A stretch of 64,000 nucleotides of DNA, taken from contig JAFWDH010000018.1 of the NCBI GenBank assembly GCA_017513135.1, positions 62,001-126,000 of the forward strand. The letters are read 5' to 3'. Of the stretch, positions 59,589 through 64,000 are shown in pieces (position 1 is the stretch's first letter; every line of letters starts with the position of its first letter). The notes under the pieces are model-generated. The model was given only the letters and a program-made list of their open reading frames with translations. It did no database searches and had not been told where the DNA came from. The position numbers and the translations under genes are program-made. This DNA is from Oscillospiraceae bacterium (lineage in GTDB: Bacteria > Bacillota > Clostridia > Oscillospirales > Ruminococcaceae).

Positions 59589-60734
59589 ATGGCAGTCAAT
59601 CGTTTCGTATTGAATGGCATTTCCTATCACGGTCACGGCGCGATCAATGAGATCCCTGGGATCATAGCCGCTCACGGCTTTAAGAAGGCATTTGTCGCTT
59701 CTGACCCGGATCTTGTTAAATTCGGCGTAACCGCCAAGGTCACCGATCTTCTGGAGAAGAACGGCATCGATTATACTGTTTATTCCGACATCAAGCCCAA
59801 TCCCACCATTGAAAACGTACAGCACGGCGTCCAGGCATACAAGGAAAGCAATGCCGATTTCATGATCACTATCGGCGGAGGATCATCCATGGATACCGGC
59901 AAGGGCATTGGCATCGTAGTCAACAACCCTGAATTCGCAGATATCCGCTCTCTTGAAGGCGTTGCGCCGACAAAGAACCGCACGGTGTTCACCATCGCTG
60001 TTCCCACGACCGGAGGCACAGGCGCTGAGTCCACCATAAACTACGTCATCACCGACGTGGAGAAGAAGAGAAAGTTCGTCTGTGTCGACCCCAATGACAT
60101 TCCCGACGTAGCCGTAGTAGACCCGGACATGATGTCCACGATGCCCAAAGGTCTCACTGCCTCTACCGGAATGGACGCCTTAACCCATGCCATTGAAGGT
60201 TACACGACAGGCGCAGCCTGGGAGCTCTCTGACTGCCTGAACCTTGAAGCTATCCAGCTGATAGCTGCCAATCTGCGCAAGGCTGTTAAGAACGATCCCG
60301 ACGGACGCGAAGGCATGGCTCTTGCCCAGTACGTCACTGCCATGGCTTATTCCAACGTTGGACTCGGAATCGCCCACTCCATGGCCCACACCCTCGGAGC
60401 GGTATATGACACGCCTCACGGCGTTGCCTGCGCCATGATGCTTCCCATCGTAATGGAGTTCAATGCAGAGTGCACCGGTGACAAGTTCAGGAAGATCGCT
60501 GAAGCTTTCGGTGTAGATACAGAAGGCATGGATCAGGCTGCATACAGAAAGGCTGCCGTAGACGCGGTCCGTCAGCTCTCCGTTGATGTCGGCATCCCCA
60601 CCAAGCTTGAAAAACTGAAGGAGGAAGATCTCCCCTTCCTGTGCGAGTCGGCCGCCGCTGACGCCTGCGCGCCGGGCAATCCCCGTCCCGCAACTCTGGC
60701 TGACTTCGAAGCGATGTTCCGCAAACTGATGTGA
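59589..60734 (+). CDS. iron-containing alcohol dehydrogenase (group III)
   Basis: A 381-residue NAD(P)-dependent dehydrogenase similar to lactaldehyde reductase and butanol dehydrogenase. GGGSSMDTGKGI binds the cofactor; PTTGGTGAE follows, and the iron ligands lie in DALTHAIEGY, HSMAHTLG and TPHGVACA. Codon use here is GC-richer (many C-ending codons) and it has a GGAGG site, which suggests high expression. Likely reduces an aldehyde to regenerate NAD+ in fermentation. Confidence 0.95.
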   Translation: MAVNRFVLNGISYHGHGAINEIPGIIAAHGFKKAFVASDPDLVKFGVTAKVTDLLEKNGIDYTVYSDIKPNPTIENVQHGVQAYKESNADFMITIGGGSSMDTGKGIGIVVNNPEFADIRSLEGVAPTKNRTVFTIAVPTTGGTGAESTINYVITDVEKKRKFVCVDPNDIPDVAVVDPDMMSTMPKGLTASTGMDALTHAIEGYTTGAAWELSDCLNLEAIQLIAANLRKAVKNDPDGREGMALAQYVTAMAYSNVGLGIAHSMAHTLGAVYDTPHGVACAMMLPIVMEFNAECTGDKFRKIAEAFGVDTEGMDQAAYRKAAVDAVRQLSVDVGIPTKLEKLKEEDLPFLCESAAADACAPGNPRPATLADFEAMFRKLM

Positions 60735-60750
60735 TATAAGACTATAAGAA

Positions 60751-60789
60751 AAAGAAGCACGGGGCTCCGCAGAGCTCCGCGCTTCTTTT
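60751..60789 (+). terminator. terminator after the alcohol dehydrogenase gene
   Basis: GAAGCxxGGGGCTC pairs with GAGCTCCGCGCTTC around CGCA, followed by TTTT. Confidence 0.8.
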
Positions 60790-60907
60790 CTGTCATATAC
60801 AATAATAAGCTTATCTGGAATTCTATACAAGCTGCTTTTGCGTTATCATAATGATAGAAATAAATTGTTCTTTCTGACTAGATCAGTTTGTTATTAGAGG
60901 AGAGAAA

Positions 60908-62041
60908 ATGGAAAAGAACAGATTCTTCCCTGAGATTAACGGGAACTTCGGTTTCGGGTGCATGAGACTTCCGATGAACGGCGATGAAGTCGACCTCGAA
61001 GAGACAGCCAGGATGGCAGATGCTTTCATTGAAGCCGGATTTAACTATTTTGACACAGCTCATGGCTATATAAGAGGAAAATCAGAACTCGCAATACGAG
61101 AATGCGTCTCAAAACGCCATTCGAGAGACAGCTTTCTTCTTGCCGACAAACTGACTGAACCTTTCTTCAACAGCGAAGATGATATCGAGCCTTTCTTCCG
61201 TCAGCAGCTTGAGCTGTGCGGTGTTGAATACTTCGACTTCTACCTGATGCATGCTCAGGGCATGTGTAACTATGACAAATTCAAAAGATGCAACGCCTAT
61301 AAGACTGCATTCAGACTCAAGCAGGAAGGATTGATAAGGCACCTCGGGATCTCGTTCCATGATACACCCGAGACGTTGGATATGATCCTCACTGAACAGC
61401 CTGAAGTGGAGTTCGTCCAGATCCAGTTCAACTACGCAGATTATGATGATGCGGCAGTGCAGAGCAGACAGGTGTATGAAATATGCGGAAAGCATAACAA
61501 ACCTGTCATAGTCATGGAGCCGGTAAAGGGAGGAACACTGGTTAATCTTCCGGGAGATGCCGATGCCGTTCTGAAAAGTCTCGGAGGCGGCAGCAATGCC
61601 AGCTATGCCCTGAGATTCGCAGCCGGATTCCCGGATATAGCCGTAGTGCTTTCCGGAATGAGCAATATGGAGCAGATGGAAGACAATATCTCTACCATGA
61701 AGGATTTCCGGCCGCTGTCCGAAAAGGAGCAGGAAGCTATCTCAGAAGTAAGGGAAGTCTTCAAAAGGCTTGACCTGATACCCTGCACAGCCTGCCGTTA
61801 CTGTATCGAGGAGAGCGAATGCCCGATGAAGATCCGTATTCCGGACCTGTTCGCGGCAATGAATAATTTCCAGACCTTCCACAGCGACAACTCCTTCTTT
61901 TATTACGGTGACATAATAACCGGGCACGGTCACGGAAAAGCCTCTGAATGCCTGAAGTGCGGAAAGTGCGAAAAAGTCTGCCCGCAGCATCTTCCGATCA
62001 GGGATTATCTTGAGAAGGTCGCTGCCACGTTTGAAAACTGA
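60908..62041 (+). CDS. aldo/keto reductase with C-terminal [4Fe-4S] ferredoxin domain
   Basis: A 377-residue AKR of the Fe-S-containing group, second of its type in the window (the other is at 47282). The core has YFDTAHGYIRGKSE (Asp, Tyr), LLADKLTEP (Lys) and LMHAQGM (His). The extension has CTACRYCIEESECPMKI near residue 297 and CLKCGKCEKVCPQHL near 352 for iron-sulfur binding. GAGGAG site before the ATG; monocistronic. Confidence 0.92.
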   Translation: MEKNRFFPEINGNFGFGCMRLPMNGDEVDLEETARMADAFIEAGFNYFDTAHGYIRGKSELAIRECVSKRHSRDSFLLADKLTEPFFNSEDDIEPFFRQQLELCGVEYFDFYLMHAQGMCNYDKFKRCNAYKTAFRLKQEGLIRHLGISFHDTPETLDMILTEQPEVEFVQIQFNYADYDDAAVQSRQVYEICGKHNKPVIVMEPVKGGTLVNLPGDADAVLKSLGGGSNASYALRFAAGFPDIAVVLSGMSNMEQMEDNISTMKDFRPLSEKEQEAISEVREVFKRLDLIPCTACRYCIEESECPMKIRIPDLFAAMNNFQTFHSDNSFFYYGDIITGHGHGKASECLKCGKCEKVCPQHLPIRDYLEKVAATFEN

Positions 62042-62096
62042 GAGGCAGATCATTTACCGGCGTATTGCGCACAGACTTTATTGACTGATAAGTACA

Positions 62097-63701
62097 ATGA
62101 AAAAGCACAGTATACTTGAAAACAAACTCTATCTGTATCTGACAGAATTCTTCTCAGGAGTTTCTGTAATGGCAGTGGAGCTTGGAGCCAGCAGACTGCT
62201 GGCGCCTTACTTCAGTTCATCCCAGATCGTATGGACCATAATAATCGGGACCATCATGATAGCGATGGCTCTGGGCAACCTGTACGGAGGAAAGTCCGCT
62301 GACAGGGATCCGGACCCTGACATCCTGTACAGAAGGATCCTCATCGCTGCCGTATGGATCGCTGCGATCCCTGTCGTCGGCAAATACGTGATTCTCGGAG
62401 CATCGGCTCTTCTGATTTTTACCATCGATACGAACTTTCTGGTCATTGCCGCATTCGTGTCATGCATGATCATTTTCGTTTTTCCTCTTTTCCTGCTCGG
62501 AACCGTCACGCCGTCCCTGGTGAAGTACACCGTTGACAGTCTGGATGACAGCGGACGTACAGTCGGCATGCTCAATGCATGCAATACTATAGGAAGCATC
62601 ATAGGCACTTTCATACCGACCTTCGTCACGATACCTGCTGTCGGAACGTCCGCAACGTTCCTCATCTTTTCAGGGATCCTCCTCGTCATAGGGCTGATCT
62701 ATTTCCTCAGTTCGAAGCACATGGCCAGGATATGTGTCATCTGTCTCATCCTGTTCATCCTTTTTGTCGTTTTCGGGCGATCATACTCATTTGCTTTCTG
62801 GGAAGAAGATCTTCTGTACGAAGGCGAGTCAGTGTACAACTATCTGCAGGTCAAAGAGGATGACAGCGAGATAGTGCTCTCCACAAATGTGCTATTCGGA
62901 GTGCAGTCCATAAAGATGAAGAATTCTCAGCTCACCGGCATGTATTACGACTACGCTCTGGCCGCTCCGGTGATGACCGGGAGCGAAAAGTCTCTGGATA
63001 TCCTGGTGCTCGGGAATGGAACAGGTACATTTGCGGCCCTCTGCCTTGACCTTTTCCCAGGCTCCTCTGTCGACGCGGTAGAGATAGACAGCAGGATCAC
63101 AGAACTGGCAGGGATATATTTTGATATGCCGGATTCGGTAAAAGTATCGGAATATGACGGAAGAGCCTGGCTCATGGCGGCTAAGGATCAGTATGATGTG
63201 ATAATGGTGGATGCATATCAGGACATCACCATACCATTCCAGATGTCCACAAGAGAATTCTTCACTCTGGTCAGAGATCACCTCAGAGACGGGGGAATCA
63301 TGGTAGTGAACATGAACATGTATTCGGACGGAGAAGGAAGCATCAACAACTACCTGACCGATACGATATGCTCTGTATTCGATCATGCATGCTCCGTGAA
63401 TGTTCCCGGCACTACGAACAGAGAACTGTTCGCATGCTGCAGCGAAGATCCCTCCCTGATGCTGGACAGGTCTTTGGAACAGTTGAACAACACCACTCTG
63501 CGTCTTCTTCTCAGCAAGGTATCTTCTTCCATTGAAGAATGCAGTGCCGGTACACTCATTCTTACTGATGATAAAGCTCCTGTTGAGCTTCTCGGCATGA
63601 AACTGATAGACAGCCTTATAGCAGATGAGGTCCGGTATTATAAAGAAATTTACGAGAAAGAAGGATTACTCGGGATCCTTGATGACTTCGGCATATCCTG
63701 A
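62097..63701 (+). CDS. membrane-fused spermidine-synthase-like protein
   Basis: A 534-residue fusion. Residues 1-225 have about seven membrane segments that open with LTEFFSGVSVMAVELGASRLLAPYFSSS, typical of the family. The C-terminal half (about 285-420) is a spermidine-synthase-like Rossmann domain: LVLGNGTGTFAALC, VDAVEIDSRI, YDGRAWL and MVDAYQD. The Asp of the polyamine enzymes is kept in the D-A-Y position, but substrate-binding residues differ, so true aminopropyl transfer is doubtful. No ribosome site is obvious before the ATG. Confidence 0.88.
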   Translation: MKKHSILENKLYLYLTEFFSGVSVMAVELGASRLLAPYFSSSQIVWTIIIGTIMIAMALGNLYGGKSADRDPDPDILYRRILIAAVWIAAIPVVGKYVILGASALLIFTIDTNFLVIAAFVSCMIIFVFPLFLLGTVTPSLVKYTVDSLDDSGRTVGMLNACNTIGSIIGTFIPTFVTIPAVGTSATFLIFSGILLVIGLIYFLSSKHMARICVICLILFILFVVFGRSYSFAFWEEDLLYEGESVYNYLQVKEDDSEIVLSTNVLFGVQSIKMKNSQLTGMYYDYALAAPVMTGSEKSLDILVLGNGTGTFAALCLDLFPGSSVDAVEIDSRITELAGIYFDMPDSVKVSEYDGRAWLMAAKDQYDVIMVDAYQDITIPFQMSTREFFTLVRDHLRDGGIMVVNMNMYSDGEGSINNYLTDTICSVFDHACSVNVPGTTNRELFACCSEDPSLMLDRSLEQLNNTTLRLLLSKVSSSIEECSAGTLILTDDKAPVELLGMKLIDSLIADEVRYYKEIYEKEGLLGILDDFGIS

Positions 63702-63928
63702 ACAACTGAGAATGACCGGGATCCCTCTTGAGTCCTCCGTACCTGACTTCGGTTCGGCTGGAAATTCATGAATGTCATTAAAAAGGACACTCAAAACACA
63801 AGATACTAACAACAAAAAGCGCTGTTCATGTGATAACCTTAACAGTGCCTGACATATATCAGCAGACCGGTCTCTTAAACAGCAGAACGTTTTTATACCA
63901 TACACTTCAAATCATCGGAGGTATTATT
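63702..63928. other. intergenic stretch before the last gene
   Basis: No gene; an imperfect hairpin (GCGCTGTT...AACAGTG) occurs near 63815-63850, and a CGGAGG site for the next gene lies at 63915-63920. Confidence 0.4.
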
Positions 63929-64000
63929 ATGGCAACACATGAGTTCAGGATCATGCCTGAGGCACCTGTGCCCGGAAAAAGATATGACAAATATGAACCT
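63929..64000 (+). CDS. partial gene, unidentified (5' end only)
   Basis: An ATG at 63929 follows a CGGAGG site by 8 bases and opens a frame that continues past the end of the window (24 residues: MATHEFRIMPEAPVPGKRYD and on). Too little remains to identify the product. Confidence 0.6.
   Translation, partial: MATHEFRIMPEAPVPGKRYDKYEP

Noticed and set aside
1..64000. tRNA, rRNA, CRISPR, prophage, insertion sequence, plasmid origin
   Set aside because: I looked for CCA ends with T-loops, direct-repeat arrays, transposase or integrase motifs and found none.

Overview
The window is a chromosomal segment from a Gram-positive anaerobe, most likely a member of the Bacillota (class Clostridia, gut or rumen type). 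This rests on near-consensus AGGAGG ribosome binding sites, a T-box and an S-box (SAM) leader both ending in intrinsic terminators, a single-chain iron-sulfur serine dehydratase, a DUF1292 protein, a stand-alone LuxS, an anaerobic radical-SAM maturase and several [4Fe-4S]-type aldo/keto reductases. Base composition looks close to 50% GC. I found no rRNA, tRNA, CRISPR array, prophage or insertion sequence, so the species cannot be fixed from this sequence.

Layout. 1-3.4 kb: the end of an amino-acid ABC transporter (binding protein, permease, ATPase) coupled to an M14 zinc carboxypeptidase. 3.5-12.8 kb: single genes and short operons, namely a VOC protein with an apparent start-proximal frameshift, a membrane-anchored unknown with a C_GCAxxG_C_C protein, aldo/keto reductase, nitroreductase, a Cys4 HTH protein, a flavin reductase with a GTPase, a TetR regulator and an MFS exporter. 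12.9-16.7 kb: a tightly overlapping minus-strand operon (exonuclease, Nudix, membrane protein, ComEC-like MBL hydrolase, aldo/keto reductase). 16.9-20.2 kb: a YtxH-like protein, nitroreductase, AIM24-like protein, Cof-type phosphatase and DUF1292 protein. 20.3-22 kb: a MoaF-like gene, then an 850-bp gene-free stretch with its own promoter, many GC-rich hairpins and terminators, which is the best candidate here for an undescribed structured RNA.

22-34 kb: a carboxylesterase, a beta-lactamase-fold protein that has lost all three catalytic motifs, CCA-adding enzyme (possibly leaderless), TraX-like protein, serine dehydratase, CYTH and LUD proteins, a phosphatase, then an acyltransferase / zinc-ribbon membrane protein / serine hydrolase group. 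34-37.7 kb: a histidine phosphatase, an orphan anSME-type maturase, a dienelactone hydrolase and an alpha/beta hydrolase. 37.8-39.5 kb: luxS overlapping a homocysteine methyltransferase that ends just inside a pterin-domain-like segment. 39.6-45.5 kb: a GPH transporter coupled to a choloylglycine-hydrolase-like enzyme, and a VTC polyphosphate polymerase / DUF4956 / Cthe_2159-like surface protein operon.

45.6-55.5 kb: a SAM riboswitch controlling metK, redox and Nudix enzymes, a CBS-containing Mn-pyrophosphatase, a cyclase-family hydrolase, a Cys-rich unknown, MATE and TauE transporters, and D-lactate dehydrogenase with a Cys-rich tail. 55.6-58.7 kb: a tryptophan-type T-box (specifier UGG) in front of a TrpXYZ-like ABC transporter. 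58.9-64 kb: a decayed lipase, iron alcohol dehydrogenase, ferredoxin-type aldo/keto reductase, a membrane-fused spermidine-synthase-like protein and the start of an unidentified gene.

Together the genes point to a peptide- and amino-acid-using anaerobe. metK, luxS and the methyltransferase form a SAM/homocysteine cycle, and the many NAD(P)H- and flavin-linked oxidoreductases fit a fermentative redox economy. Functions are assigned by reading sequence motifs; no database search was run.
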